From positions 124,001 to 188,000 of the forward strand of contig JASANG010000662.1 in assembly GCA_030248215.1 (NCBI GenBank): 64,000 nucleotides of DNA, read 5' to 3'. The translations under genes were made by a program, and so were the position numbers. This DNA is from Enoplolaimus lenunculus. Taxonomy: Eukaryota; Nematoda; Enoplea; Enoplida; Thoracostomopsidae. Position 1 is the first letter of the stretch; every line of letters starts with the position of its first letter. Under the pieces are notes generated by a model that was not told the origin of the DNA, did not search any database, and saw only the letters and a program-made list of their open reading frames with translations. Shown here piece after piece: positions 13,001 to 23,450 of this stretch.

Positions 13001-16000
13001 TTTACTCGTATACACAAGGGCCGTTGCGATTGACGTTACACCTTCAAGGAAAACGCGAAAAGACGTTATCGATTTCAGAGTGCGTATGGCGTAGACGAGT
13101 TACTACTTGGTATATGATAATTTACTTTATGGCAATTTGTTAATTTGAGCAAAAGCTTATGACAAACACCAATTCAGTCATCAGGGGTTGAAAATTCACC
13201 GGGGTAAATGATCCGATGTTACTCCAAAATTTTAATCTGCCACTGGCATTTGATAAATTCGTTCTTATGAGTCTGATTTAAACCATACTGTTGTTAAAAC
13301 AAGTGCTTGAATGTGGAATTACATATCTTTAAAAAATTGTGAACAATCACACAGTTTGAGCAATAAATACGCTTGATTAAAGTACTAATCAGTGCGCAGC
13401 TAAGCTTTAATATAATTCGAAACTGGGTGCGAAAATAACCTGGTTAAGTATCTTGTATTTGGCTTGTATTTGAGAACATTCGGTTGCTTTGTGTTTGAGC
13501 TGCCGTTGTAATCGAATAATTTCAACATTTTCTTGTAATATTTCTCTAAAATCATTAATCGCAAAAAGTTAACATGTTTGAAATTATAAAAATTATAAAA
13601 CGCCAACTGTCAAATTTATTAGTTTAACAAATTTTTGTTCCGTCGTTTCGCACCGATGTTACAAAATGAAAGTCTCGTAACCAGGTAGGTATGGGAGTTC
13701 CGACCAGCAATCCATGAACGAGGAAGCGTTTTACAACTCATACAAAGCGGTTTAGTACAAAAATTACGCTTAGCTTCTCGTTCGCTTTGCTGGCGAGGTT
13801 TTATTGTCAAACGTTAAGCTCTTGAATTCTTTAAAACACAACTTTTCCTGTAACTCTTTCTATCCAAGACGCTTAATTGAAAAATTTGCCAATCCTGGCT
13901 ACGCGACAACACAATGATAATGGCACCTGATGACAAACGGGTGTGTATGGTTGCACTTTTTCGACATAGCTAAGTTGTAGAAAGGGTAACTTGCGCACTT
14001 TGATTTAACCAACTTCTGTTGTTATATATATATATTTCAGTATTTCTACCTCTGATAATCAATCGAATGAGCATGATTACGAATTGCTTGACCTGCATTA
14101 TGTCCAACATTAGAATCGGCAGCTGCATTGATTAGCTGTTCTCCGTGATGATGCTCTTGCTCTGAGTTGACATGTTGTAAATGTTGTTTAGTTTTCAACT
14201 TAAATTAGAATCTAAATGTCCACCAAACAGAATGAAGTCAAGAATTGTTTTCGGGTATAATAAACAAATAACTAAGACACATTTTTATTTATCCTTAAAT
14301 TGCCTGCCGGTAAATATCAACCAAAGAATTGTGATACAGGCCAAACCACTAAAGATCATTGGCATTAACCGAAATAAAATATACTTCATTACTTGTTTCC
14401 GTAGCTGAATAATTTCTGTTTCGTACTGTGACACTTGATTTTGAAGAGTTTCTACTGTTTTGTGTCTAAAATAGTCAGTTTTGTATCAACCAGCGACGCG
14501 TCCTTAATAAACACATTTATTTCACCGTAACTGGCGCTACTGTTCAAATTTGGCAAAACTCAAATCGTACAAGTGACATTTCTTGCAAAATCCATTTAGT
14601 ACTAAAAATTTACCTTGGCATTAAACTACATATTTGTGCAGAATCTGTATAAGTCACTCCATCATTATTTTGCAATAATCTGTGTAAATTTGCAAGCAGG
14701 CACTAAAATGGTCGAGAAACGGCGTACTCTTACCCATCGCGCAGAGGATTTTATATCAGCCACTAGGCCGCAACAACGAAGGGCGGAAGACGACCCAGTC
14801 GACTTTATCACGCTCTATTTTTAGACAGTATTAGAGAAATTTTGTAATGAAAATTTTTCTTTGTCCTTGCAGAAATGTTCTTGCCCCTCTTAATACTGTT
14901 ACAAATCGGGATTGAATTGCTGGTCACTGAGCACCTTAGATAAGTGTATTATATGCATTAGTAATACTCATTAACGTTGAAGCTGAAGAGTTAAACGAAA
15001 ATCAGAAATACTAGGACAAACAATGTCGTAATCGTAAACCAAAATTTTAAAACGAATATTAAAATTTGAAAAAATCTGATGTTTAAACAACAGTGTCACT
15101 AAGCAAGCACGAATAAGAGCCAAAATGCCTAAACCAGAGTTGTTGAAAAACGGCTGTTCTTTGAAACGTTAGGTCCTAAGCCAGTTTCGAACCTCTGCCC
15201 GTGCGAAATATCAATCCTGTGCGAAAAGCAAACTGCTAACCGATTGCGCCAACCGCTCAATAAAACATTACAATCAACTTGTTACATATGTTACATACAA
15301 CACGTACATCGTTTACGTGTGATTTTAACATGTACAATACATATGCAAATTAAAAGGTGATTAAATAACCATCTAAACACGACGTCGGTGAGGCGAGGTC
15401 TCGAATAACACAAATTAATACATGTGCTAGAGTCACCATTCAACTTCAAAATCGCACTGACTGCGTTAATGTTAACCTTAGTCCGAGGCTAAGACTTAGC
15501 TTAGCGAACCTAAATAAATTGTTACAATTGCCGTACCACGGGCCCGATTGCTATTGTATATTGTTATTTTATACTTCTCTGACGTATCATAAATGCGGCC
15601 AATGTTATTTTAAGGGGCGTAACAGTAGATTAAGCGTATTCCTAAGCCTAACCCTAAGCAAAAAATGTAATCTAGAATCTAAACGTTCCCTTTTATAGAC
15701 TCACCAGAAACCTGGACGCCCCTTTAAGTAACATGGGACGCCATAAATGCTATGAAAACATTAGGTTTTTATTTACAAAGACCATTGCTGAATAGCAGAC
15801 AGGCTTACATGTGACTATTCTCTGCATTGATTATAGATGCTTCGGACGAAACAACATGATTGCGGTTTGTTACCGAGTCTAAACGATGGCTTTCGTGACC
15901 TGATGCACGACTACGTCCTCGGCCACTGGATAGCATGCTCTTAGCACGAGCCGAAGCCTGAAAACCCAAAAAATTGTTAAAGTAAGTTTTTGTACAGGTG

Positions 16001-18323
16001 AAAAGCGGGTTTGATATTTGCGGTAAACATCAGTCAAATGGAGCAAATTGATCGCAAGGTTTATTGATACGTAAGGTTTAACTCATTCAATTAGTTATTC
16101 TAGTGTGTTTCGCGCCCTACGGGGTACCCAATATGCAGTATATTTTGAAAAGTTAAAATGATTTGTTAAATTTAAATGTATATGTTAATGCTACTTGTAA
16201 TCAGTATACAAACGCAAACAAGTTATGAGCAAGCGCGGTGTTTTGGACAAGAACTAAAAAGAAAACTTTATCAAAGCATTCACCATGGCTGCTTTGTACG
16301 ATTTTGAGATTGGCAGATTAGCATAAGTGTTCAGTTGATGTTTTGCGACCTTGAGCTGAAAAGTCCAGTCAACACATAAGTTTGATGATATGGCTAAACT
16401 ATTATGATTCACTTAAAAGTATACTGTAGTGACCCGAATAAGCGGGATAAAGACTGATATGTATTTGGCCTCTACAAAGGGTATTCCTTTTTTATTTGGT
16501 TGCAGACTATTATGTGTTTTTAACCCGCCCTCCGCCACCATTCGTTACTATCCGTTGAATTTATTTGACTTGTATTAAAAGCTTGAGCGATAATACAAGG
16601 TTATACTTAAGAATGTATTTCAGAACTTAAGTATGCTTTAAAGTTTCCAACTTAAAATTTATTTGGTCCTGAAGCCATTTATGCACTACAAATAGGGGTG
16701 ATTGACATTTACAACCTCTAATCATGGTTTTAGGAGTTTATCCGCTTACGGACTCTTATTAGGGATACGAATTTCTATTGATTGGGACTCAAAATTGGGA
16801 CCCCTCATATACTCCCCCCTTTATTCGCGTCACTACAGTATACTATGTGAACGCAACTAAACATTACCGAGCTTTGCACACAGTATATATATTCTTGTTA
16901 TTGGGACGGATTGTGTAGTCAAGATCCTTGTAAAAATTTAGAAGTAACCAGTTACATACTGACTGGCACATTTAGTATCAGACATAATATCCAGGTAGAT
17001 AACTGAAAAGCAGGGCTCTAATAGAAATAGATAACACGTTTCATTCCTCTTCGTGGCCTGCGTCTAAAGAATGCTTGAAGTGCTCTGTTAAGCTCAAATA
17101 TTTTCGTCGTTGAAATATGATCATGCTTTTTGCAGAGATCACAATTATAGCTTATTTAGCCTGTAAGAAAAATTACAAATCACAGCCATCCATTCGGATC
17201 TCCGATTTTTGATTGGGGCAGGAATGAAGTCAGAAATGTCTCAAATATAAAAAGTTATTATTTGTTTTCTTGAAAATATAAGAAATTCGTTTTTCTTAAT
17301 TAAAACATTAAGGGCGTAAATTTTAAGACATGACTTTTCCTGACATTTCAAGACCAATTTTGTGTGCATCGGTTTTAAGATACGGCATTTCTTGAAATTT
17401 CAAGGCAAATGTTGCGTATAGTTAAAGCGCACCCAGATCTAACCTTGTCTTTTAGCCATGTGTTATGTCGCTCCAATTCCGATATTTTGTTGAGCAAATT
17501 ATCGGTTGCTTTGTCAACGTTTCCTAAAATAAAATAATACAACTACACTACGTTTTCTTAAATTCGGCGCTGGTTTCTTTGTTTTTCTGCTCAATGTATA
17601 AAGTAAATAAATTGCTGTCAAAAAGAGTGAGAACACGTAATGTTACATTATCGGGATGCGGCACAACTGAGTGTTCAAGAGCATGAAATATCGTAAAATA
17701 TACTCAAGAACTTCGAATGACATAAAGTTTGCCGTTGCATTAACTAAAGGCCTTAAACGCTTCTGATCCACCATCCCTTGACTACGAAGCTAACCACTCT
17801 CTAAGGGCTTAAACGAACTTGATTTAAGTTTAAGCTAATCCAGTAGTATTAAAGTAACTTTCTAGAATAACTGACCTAACGGGTAGGTTTACGGTTAAAC
17901 TAATTTAAAATCTCACGTATTTTTAGTTTAAACTGAACGTAGTGACCTCTTTGATACACATAATTTCTGGGCTGCACTTGTTACTTAAAACTACAAATAA
18001 TGTTACTTAAAACTCGTGTTAAACTTAAAAATATGCTAGTTTAAGTAAAACTTAAAATATTAGTTTAGTTAGTCCGTCCAGCCATTTGAGTTTTACTTAA
18101 ACTTCTAGTTTAGTGAAGCTATAATTTAAGTTTAAGGTTTTAGAGAGCAGGATTGCATACCTTTACCGCTGAGTGTTCGAATCAATTTAGTGGTCATTTT
18201 TTTCATTTTATCGTCTTGTTCATTAAGATTCTGTTTCAATTGATAGTTGTCATCGTAAAGACGCAAGTAACGGTCTTCGAGCTCTTGCCGCTCCCATTTC
18301 GTCACTTGCGATCTATCGATCAT
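928..18323 (-). CDS. RPGRIP1L: RPGRIP1L (Fantom), 5' part, 15 exons resolved
   Basis: Scaffold of the ciliary transition zone; vertebrate members bind NPHP4 and RPGR and gate ciliary entry. Fifteen exons join in frame into about 570 codons. N-terminal motif [18 protein letters not shown] followed by [13 protein letters not shown] is the family signature (human EELEDRFLRLHDEN, MATKLIRL). Then long coiled coil ([25 protein letters not shown]), [20 protein letters not shown] (human [20 protein letters not shown]), [16 protein letters not shown] and finally NLVEIHISK, the first strand of the N-terminal C2 domain. The remaining C2 and RPGR-interacting domains lie beyond the left edge. Invertebrates usually have one family member, hence the L name. 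The large 5484-11244 intron holds a helicase fossil and several repeats. Confidence 0.95.
1221..1289 (-). CDS. RPGRIP1L: RPGRIP1L exon R14
   Basis: 23 codons, [18 protein letters not shown] and PVPSE; human KLEAQLKDIAYGTKQ. Donor GAG|GTAAGA. Short exon found by frame and homology. Confidence 0.9.
1592..1693 (-). CDS. RPGRIP1L: RPGRIP1L exon R13
   Basis: [32 protein letters not shown]; human EAVTRKMENLQQDYELKVE and LLDIRAARIH. Donor CAG|GTTTAA. Confidence 0.95.
2392..2700 (+). mobile_element. Helentron-like non-autonomous element, truncated
   Basis: Begins CCAGTCGTACTGGGACTAC and ATTGAGCGAAGCTCG as in the copies at 41.2 and 63.8 kb, followed by two repeat units with the TTAGCTAAC...TTTTGGAGGTTTGTAA core. 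The hairpin end is missing. Confidence 0.6.
2726..2880 (+). repeat. Dispersed repeat, copy 1
   Basis: Shares AATCGAATTTTTCAAAAATT, then GGAATGATCAGG-like and GAAGCTCAAATATG blocks with 21765-21925 and, inverted, with 20215-20420. Family unknown; no terminal repeats recognised. Confidence 0.7.
2932..3050 (+). mobile_element. MITE with TTAGGC core, copy 1
   Basis: Terminal inverted repeats CAGGGGCGGAAC and GTTCCGTCCCTG (one mismatch) enclose GCTTAAGCTTTAGGCTG and a run of GCTTAG/TTAGGC hexamers. Superfamily unknown. Confidence 0.75.
3437..3579 (-). CDS. RPGRIP1L: RPGRIP1L exon R12, signature coiled coil
   Basis: [36 protein letters not shown]: the most diagnostic match in the gene. Donor CAA|GTAGGT. 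Confidence 0.96.
3843..3975 (-). CDS. RPGRIP1L: RPGRIP1L exon R11
   Basis: [18 protein letters not shown] (Ser/Thr-Pro linker) then [14 protein letters not shown], matching the family's DLSFLVKVDSE; donor AAT G|GTAAAT. Confidence 0.87.
4517..4623 (-). CDS. RPGRIP1L: RPGRIP1L exon R10
   Basis: [31 protein letters not shown]; coiled coil; acceptor GGTTTCAG, donor CAG|GTTAGT. Confidence 0.9.
5345..5484 (-). CDS. RPGRIP1L: RPGRIP1L exon R9
   Basis: [20 protein letters not shown] (human SAFSAAHEEQWKLKEQQLK), [15 protein letters not shown]; acceptor TTTTTCAG, donor ACC G|GTACAT. Confidence 0.92.
5940..6060 (+). repeat. TTAGGC-like hexamer repeat fragment
   Basis: GCTTACACGCAGGCTTAGG and GATTACGCTTAGGATTATGC, related to the core of the MITE at 2932; ends not recognised. 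Confidence 0.5.
7150..8850 (+). pseudogene. UPF1-like SF1 helicase fossil
   Basis: Pieces of a superfamily 1B (UPF1/DNA2/NAM7-type) helicase in the correct order: Walker A region PPLTGKT near 7585, a motif Ia-like stretch [15 protein letters not shown] near 7655, Walker B with [11 protein letters not shown] near 8020, [16 protein letters not shown] near 8085, [20 protein letters not shown] near 8450 and motif [18 protein letters not shown] near 8700. It is broken in several places, so it is not expressed as one protein. No introns are evident, so it may be a retrocopy of a host helicase or part of an unrecognised mobile element. It lies opposite to the host gene inside the RPGRIP1L intron between R8 and R9. 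Confidence 0.75.
8851..10776. other. RPGRIP1L intron, no gene seen
   Basis: AT-rich intron. A TATATAAGCAGAG box with a GC-richer stretch downstream (about 9545-9620) looks promoter- or LTR-like but no partner repeat is visible. Confidence 0.5.
10845..11006 (+). mobile_element. MITE with TTAGGC core, copy 2
   Basis: Same GAGCTTAAGCTTTAG block, expanded hexamer tract and right end GTTCCGTCCTTG as copy 1; left end poorly kept. Flanked by a direct repeat of about 50 bases (10777-10832 and 11019-11070). Confidence 0.7.
11244..11317 (-). CDS. RPGRIP1L: RPGRIP1L exon R8
   Basis: [20 protein letters not shown] and KLVK; human ELLKENYDKL. Ends AAA AC|GTAAGT, completed by G of the next exon 5.8 kb away. 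Confidence 0.9.
11980..12540. repeat. Degenerate tandem repeat
   Basis: Recurring GGGACAGC/CTTTACATTTT..GGCGGG-like blocks every 50-65 bases; interrupted by the MITE at 12254-12386. Confidence 0.5.
12254..12386. mobile_element. GC-rich MITE, copy 1
   Basis: Inverted ends GGGCGCGTAGCCA and TGGCTACGGGCC, flanked by TTTCATG direct repeats (12247-12253, 12388-12394). Internal CTCATTGAATG..CCCCC shared with 57474-57639. Confidence 0.75.
12767..12916 (-). CDS. RPGRIP1L: RPGRIP1L exon R7
   Basis: Fifty codons: [38 protein letters not shown]; donor GAA|GTATTG. Human equivalent has RISHDALMANGDELNMQL. Confidence 0.9.
13440..13545 (-). CDS. RPGRIP1L: RPGRIP1L exon R6
   Basis: [30 protein letters not shown]; human has DNVEMIKLHKQLVEKS and MEGKFIQLQ. 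Donor CAG|GTTATT. Confidence 0.92.
14050..14198 (-). CDS. RPGRIP1L: RPGRIP1L exon R5
   Basis: [20 protein letters not shown] to [11 protein letters not shown]; donor AG|GTAGAA, phase 2. The acceptor (CTAATTTAAG) is weak but is the only one that keeps frame with R4. Confidence 0.8.
14393..14465 (-). CDS. RPGRIP1L: RPGRIP1L exon R4
   Basis: A completes Ile; [18 protein letters not shown] and IQLRKQ, a coiled coil like the family's IRNLENVIQSQRGQIEEL; donor CAA|GTAATG. Too short to stand out as an ORF. Confidence 0.85.
15181..15258 (-). repeat. tRNA-like sequence, probable SINE head
   Basis: On the minus strand GAGCGGTTGGCGCAATCGG resembles an A box and AGAGGTTCGAAAC a B box, separated by about 50 bases, more than in a class I tRNA. 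Acceptor stem is not paired, so not a working tRNA. Confidence 0.55.
15612..15727 (-). mobile_element. MITE with TTAGGC core, copy 3
   Basis: Inverted ends AAGGGGCGT and ACGCCCCTT; core CCTAAGCCTAACCCTAAGC is the reverse of copies 1 and 2. Confidence 0.75.
15809..15957 (-). CDS. RPGRIP1L: RPGRIP1L exon R3, basic Ser-rich loop
   Basis: [20 protein letters not shown] then [12 protein letters not shown]; acceptor GTTTTCAG, donor CAC AT|GTAAGC. Low-conservation linker of the family, supported by frame continuity with R2 and R4. Confidence 0.8.
16424..16838. mobile_element. Tc1/mariner-like MITE
   Basis: Ends CTGTAGTGACCCGAATAA and, inverted, TTATTCGCGTCACTACAG, with TA on both sides (16422-16423, 16839-16840). 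415 bases, no transposase, in the RPGRIP1L intron between R2 and R3. Confidence 0.82.
17444..17523 (-). CDS. RPGRIP1L: RPGRIP1L exon R2
   Basis: GA completes Gly, then [20 protein letters not shown] and WLKDK; donor AAG|GTTAGA. Matches the family's QLQEKVHELEKQN region. Confidence 0.88.
17800..18130. repeat. Degenerate TTTAAGT-rich tract
   Basis: Many TTTAAGTTTAA/ACTTAAA blocks in both orientations in the first intron of RPGRIP1L; simple-sequence drift or folded repeat. Confidence 0.45.
18161..18323 (-). CDS. RPGRIP1L: RPGRIP1L exon R1, N-terminal motif
   Basis: Reads [19 protein letters not shown] and [16 protein letters not shown]; donor AAAG|GTATGC. ATG at 18323-18321 is taken as start because an in-frame TAA lies just upstream; a spliced start from an upstream exon at the AG near 18331 is possible, since vertebrates have about 60 residues before this motif. 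Confidence 0.85.
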
Positions 18324-19244
18324 ATTGTGGCTTTTGAAAAGTTACTTAAGCGTTTTAGTTTTCCTGTTTGTCTTTCGTTATTCATTAACCGTTTCAGGAT
18401 AAACTTTAATCTGTGATACTCAAGAACAATAAACGGAGAAAGATAAACACTGAAAAGGGACTGACCCAGAGAGGGGCGGATATGAGACCAAAGCTCCGTT
18501 GGTACTTAATAGTTCCGTTGTGCGATTTTTCAAACTAAAAGAGTTTATGGGTTTACGACAAATTAACACAGTTAGCAATCATCAGTTATGTAAATTAAGA
18601 AACGCTTAGTGGAGAAGACGCAAATGAGGGTAAAAATTGGAATCAGACAGTATTTGCATCAGAAAGTGTTATGACATTAAATATTTTAAAATCAGCTAAA
18701 TCATATCTCATGGCTATTAAACTTCTCTTGTTGTATACGCGGTCAAAAGTCTCTCGTTACCGGCTTGGCCTCGTATATCCAACAAAACGTTATTTATCCA
18801 CAGGGAAAACTTAGCGCCATAGTAACCGTTGCTAGGCATATAAATCTATAACCTTCATGACACTGAAATAACGAGGACTAATTTGGAGAAGATATATATA
18901 AAGAAAATATTTAAATTTAAAATTTCAATAATTTTATATCGTACTGAAGTAATTGGCAGGTTAACAAAAAAGTTTTCAAAAAACTTTTTCCGATCGTTTT
19001 GTTGGTTCGTTTCCATTGAGTATTTGCAGGTCGTTAGTCTGTCCATGCGGTACGTAACTTTACATAGAAACGAAAGGTATATCGTGTGCTTTGTTACGCT
19101 TGAGGCCTTGCAATTGTCCCGAGATAACAACAACCAGTAGTGCAGCGTATGCAAACGAGTGCTCAAAACATTCCTACGTACATATTTGCAATATCACTTT
19201 TAAACGGAATTTTTAAGTTTAGAAAACGGTTTAAAATTACGCTT

Positions 19245-19425
19245 ATATGAGCGTAAGCCTGAGGCTGAGCATACAACCGGAACCTGATCGTAAACGTAAG
19301 CTTGGTCCTAACCTTAGAATACGCCGAGTCTTAGGGTCAAAGTGTCCGCAAATGATTGAGGCTTATCCAGATCTTTTCCTAAGCCTAAGCCTTAACTTAT
19401 TTATTCAAAAGCCTACGTCTAAGCC
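19245..19425. repeat. TTAGGC-like hexamer repeat fragment
   Basis: Repeated CCTAAGCC/GCGTAAGCC words spread over 180 bases, as in the MITE family but diverged and without clear ends. Confidence 0.5.
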
Positions 19426-19969
19426 ATGAGTCAAATATAACAACTTAACGTTTGTACTGACACCTAATGGAAAGCTGCACGCCACTATAGAGGCCCTTAT
19501 CGAACGGTCACAAGCGTGATTCATGCTAGCTGTAATGACCTGTATCGTAGGTTCATCCGGTGAAGCTCATTATTCCGAAGATTAAAGCTAAAGTCTGAGC
19601 CACAGCTTTCAATTAATCCCAGTCCTAAGTTAAGAATAAGTATATTTCCAGGCCCAAGCCTATTTATAAGATTATGCGTATTGACCTGGGTGTAACCGGA
19701 TATCCGTTTTCGTTTCCAGTAAGAACGGTATTCGTTTCCGTTTCAGTTTGTGTGTTATAGGAATACCGGAATTTTAGTTATTTTTGTGCTCAAAATCAGT
19801 TAGAAATCACGTGAATATTTCACAGTTTTTCATGACAAATTTGCCGCACGCTGGTGGTACCCTTTGCACCAGACAAATTTAGCTGGTTGCACACTCTCGA
19901 CCACAACGAACCATAGATATACGCAAGAGGAATTAACCCTACGCGGTTTTCTGCAATCATGAATTTTTA

Positions 19970-20035
19970 CCATTCTTATCATCATCACCATCATCATCAT
20001 CATCATTATCATCATTTTTATTATCATTGCTATTA
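19970..20035 (+). repeat. (ATC/ATT)n microsatellite
   Basis: CATCATCACCATCATC followed by ATT-type units; gives a poly-His open frame that is not a gene. Confidence 0.9.
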
Positions 20036-20214
20036 TTATGTACATGTGTATTGTGTATGCTTTTGTTACCGCTCTCAAGCGGAGACTGTCTCCGCTGATG
20101 GGAATCTTAGATATGCATGTTTGTTCAAAAGTTTACAAAAACCGTCCGTCGAATGCTAGAAAAGTACCCTATGACAATTTGCTGTGTCTTTTCCGTCATC
20201 GCCCAAGACCGTGT

Positions 20215-20420
20215 TTGCCAAAAAAGGTTCCATTTTGAAAATTTTTGCATATTTGTGCTTCTCATGGCCGCCGCTGATCATTCCACGCCTGAAAATAATT
20301 TTTGAACAATTTGATTGTCTAAGGTCACAAGGTCTCGTCCCCCCTTTGAAATCGAAAAATTTTCTGTCGACCATTTTCAAAATTTTTACATCATTCAACA
20401 CAGTTTCATGCGCTGAATAG
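20215..20420 (-). repeat. Dispersed repeat, copy 3 (inverted)
   Basis: Contains GCATATTTGTGCTTCTC and GGCGTGGAATGATCAG (minus), matching the blocks of 2726-2880 and 21765-21925. Confidence 0.65.
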
Positions 20421-20824
20421 AATGATGTTAATTTCCTCGCGATTACCCTAAAGGTTCACGAGTTAGATATGTAACGTTACAGGTTTGGGTGCGATTTTGT
20501 GAATGTTGGTTGCGGGTTTGGGTGCGAGTTTTACGAATGTTGCCTGACATATTAGAATGTGGACGATGCATTATTTTATATTATTGTTCCGATACTTGTT
20601 TATTCAGTAGGTAGGTATTAATTTCTGAATGCAATTGGGTTAAAACGTGCAAGTGTTTAAAAGAACGGGCTGAAAGTTTTTAAACGTAATTTTCAAGCAC
20701 TCAAAAGTAATCAGTCTTATTTTCAGGGCGTGACTTGAGTTTCAGCAACACCAAACCGTCATAAGTCGTGCCGGCTGACTAAAAATAGACTGTCCAACCA
20801 AACTAATAGCAGTTCGCGAAATAA

Positions 20825-21065
20825 ATGCCACTTTCCGATAGTAATAATCGATTATAACCATTCGTCAGCTAAATTCCTCTCCAAAAATATAAACCTTCGC
20901 CAAGCAAATTCCACTCCAAAAAAATAATAATCGCTAAATAAATTTCCAATATGTGTGGTTGCTCGGAATGAATCCATTTTTGCATAATCGAAAAAGTTTG
21001 CAAGATTAACCAATTCGGCCAGTGAAACAAGCATAATAGTTTGCAAAATAAATTCCAGCGAAATA
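20825..21065. repeat. Degenerate short tandem repeat
   Basis: Loose recurrences of CTAAATAAATTCCA and GTTTGCAA-type words about every 45 bases. Confidence 0.35.
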
Positions 21066-21764
21066 TGCGCAATTGCTCAGAAACATTTATTTCGAGCCAT
21101 TATGAAACTTGCAATTGCAATTCCTGAATAAGCAAAAATGCTAATTGTTTCAGAAACAAAACGAAATTGTAATGTTACGTTAACCATTCAAAACCGTAAT
21201 TTCAATAAACTACCATAAAGGAATCGATTTTGTAAACACGAAATGGAACCAATCGATATCCACGATATACATAAATTAATCAATAATTGAAATGTGAATT
21301 CTTTTAAAAATGGAAAGCAATGCAGGACATAGAGTCATAAAACACATCGGTGACATATCCGTCCGTTATGTAAGGCGGCGACCACGCGCACGTAACAAAA
21401 TTTAGTGCCTCGAATTGTAGTAGTTTCTACCACAGACTCAAAAAATATAGGCAGAGAGGCTCAGTATCTAAAACAACCATAATAAATAAAAAACCTACCT
21501 ATACAACACAGCGTAATCTGTACGTGACATTGCTGCAAAGTATACGTAAACACTTGTGTATATGTACACCATACACACTTACGTACGTTTGTTTACTGTA
21601 GTACAGAGTTAGACACTAATTGGAAACTGGCCAGATGCGCGCATAGCGTATATATTTTTTAGTATAACTCGCGAACCGTTTGTGTAACCGCGAGGAAATT
21701 CACACCATTTGACTCAACGCGTGACACTGCGTTGAATGATGCAAAAAAATTTGAAAATTGTGGA

Positions 21765-21925
21765 TAAAATATTTTCGATTCCAAGGGGGACTTTAAGACC
21801 TTAAAAAAATCGAATTTTTCAAAAATTCAAATTTGGGAGTGGAATGATCAGGGGAGGTCACGAGAAGCTCAAATATGCAAAAAATTATAATATCCATCTA
21901 TTTTTGAGCAAACGCGGGCAGGGGA
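21765..21925 (+). repeat. Dispersed repeat, copy 2
   Basis: AATCGAATTTTTCAAAAATT, GGAATGATCAGGGGAGGTC and GAGAAGCTCAAATATGC aligned with copy 1. Confidence 0.7.
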
Positions 21926-22189
21926 GATAACGAAAAGAACCAATTTTTATATAGTTCCGTTTTTTGCATGCTAAGCTGTAGGAGATACAAAACTGATATT
22001 GTGCTCTTTTCCCAGGTATTTGTGCAGTCAGTTAGTAGCTACTGCACACGCAAAAACAAGTATACTGTCAAGCACACATCGTTTTCTGCCTTTAGCCTTT
22101 CCAACGAATCGAATGTGTCACGGTAAATGACGGGCTCGCACAAGTATATGCTGCCCCGTAATTGTGGTCTTGTCTGTTATGCTGTCATA

Positions 22190-22270
22190 GTGTTGTCATT
22201 GTCATTGTTGCTGCTATTATTATTATTATTATTATCCTTTTATCATCATTATTATATTATTATTGTTGTT
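22190..22270 (+). repeat. (ATT)n-rich microsatellite
   Basis: Imperfect TTATTATTATT run with interruptions. Confidence 0.85.
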
Positions 22271-23182
22271 GTCATTTTGCCCCATGCTTGTGTTGCTCAT
22301 GCGTACTATGTATGTACCTGTTTTGGGCAGTTAACTAGAAGTTCCATGACTAGAGGGTAAGACTATGAATTCACTTCAAAATTTTAATCCGATGTAGCCT
22401 TTCTGCTGACGGTAACTAAAAATGCAATAAAATCTAACGCGTAATTACCAGTAAATGTGCAGCGGCGTCGTTTAGTAAGTATGCTGAAAGGGGGAAACCC
22501 TTCTTTCCTTTGATGGACACCGCATATGATAAAAAGCCGTGGCTTGGATATATAAAGGGGGCTACCTTTTAATTTTTGGCCGCCTAGTGTTTTCCTGGTG
22601 TTGCGTAATAGCTCCTAGGCTGCCACCCATCCAGTGCTAAATTTTTAATTTCGAAGCAAGTTCTGTAACACAAGTTAGTGATGTCCGTCGACTTAATGGA
22701 GCATTCACGTGATACTGTGTACAGCAATTCAAAATTTTGTCCACCCACCTCCTTTCAAGAACAGTGCAAAATAGTATATACTGCCGGGAACCAATACTGA
22801 CAGCAGAAATTCTGTGCATAGCAAATGCATTTTGACAGTACTCTCTTCGGAAGGAGTAAGGACATTTTAGGTACTGTTTCAGCATTATATGGGACATTAT
22901 GATAGTATTATATTAGCAGTTGGACATAACAAGGTTACCACTACCTGTTTCATACTCCCTAAGATACAATAACGGTATGCAAAAGAATGGAAATGTACAA
23001 CCTGTTTGTATAGCATGGTATTGGTCGCACAGCTGCTAGCCTAATCTTGTGGACTTTTGAATGTCCTAATTTGAAAACCCCGAAGCACATACTAGTAGGA
23101 TGCCCTAAAACAGGGTACACATTTTCAAAGTTGTGTACACACTATAACGTGAACGTTCTATAAAGAAAATCCGCGAAGGGAA

Positions 23183-23450
23183 TGTAGCGCCAATTTGCGA
23201 AACGTTTGGCTACAACTCGAATTTGCATAATCCTAGCTTTTTAACTACTTTGAATATTGGGCGCATTTTGGGTAGGTGTTTGACAGGCTATAACTGTGGT
23301 TCGGAGGAAAAAGCAGTTAGTAGTAGCATAGCTATGGCGTGATATTTTGGCTGGTTATTAAGGATTACATAAGTATGTTTGTGTTTACTATATGATGGCC
23401 TATTGAGGTGTATTTGCGTTATCAATAAAATGTAATATGTTTTCCGTCCT
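23183..23450 (+). repeat. 5' LTR of the Ty3 fossil
   Basis: 268 bases, TG start; near its end AATAAAATGTAATATG could serve as the polyadenylation signal. Confidence 0.9.

Larger units (their letters stand above)
14466..15808. other. RPGRIP1L intron between R3 and R4
   Basis: No coding exon seen. Holds a tRNA-like sequence (15181-15258) and a MITE copy (15612-15727). Confidence 0.7.
18324..23182. other. Intergenic, no host gene seen
   Basis: Upstream of RPGRIP1L. Contains repeat fragments (19245-19425, 20215-20420, 21765-21925), microsatellites (19970-20035, 22190-22270) and AT-rich DNA. Open frames here are short and unsupported. The RPGRIP1L promoter and any 5' exon should lie in its first kilobases but no element is recognisable. 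Confidence 0.7.

Noticed and set aside
19959-20159. Poly-His open frame
   Set aside because: Created by the CAT microsatellite.
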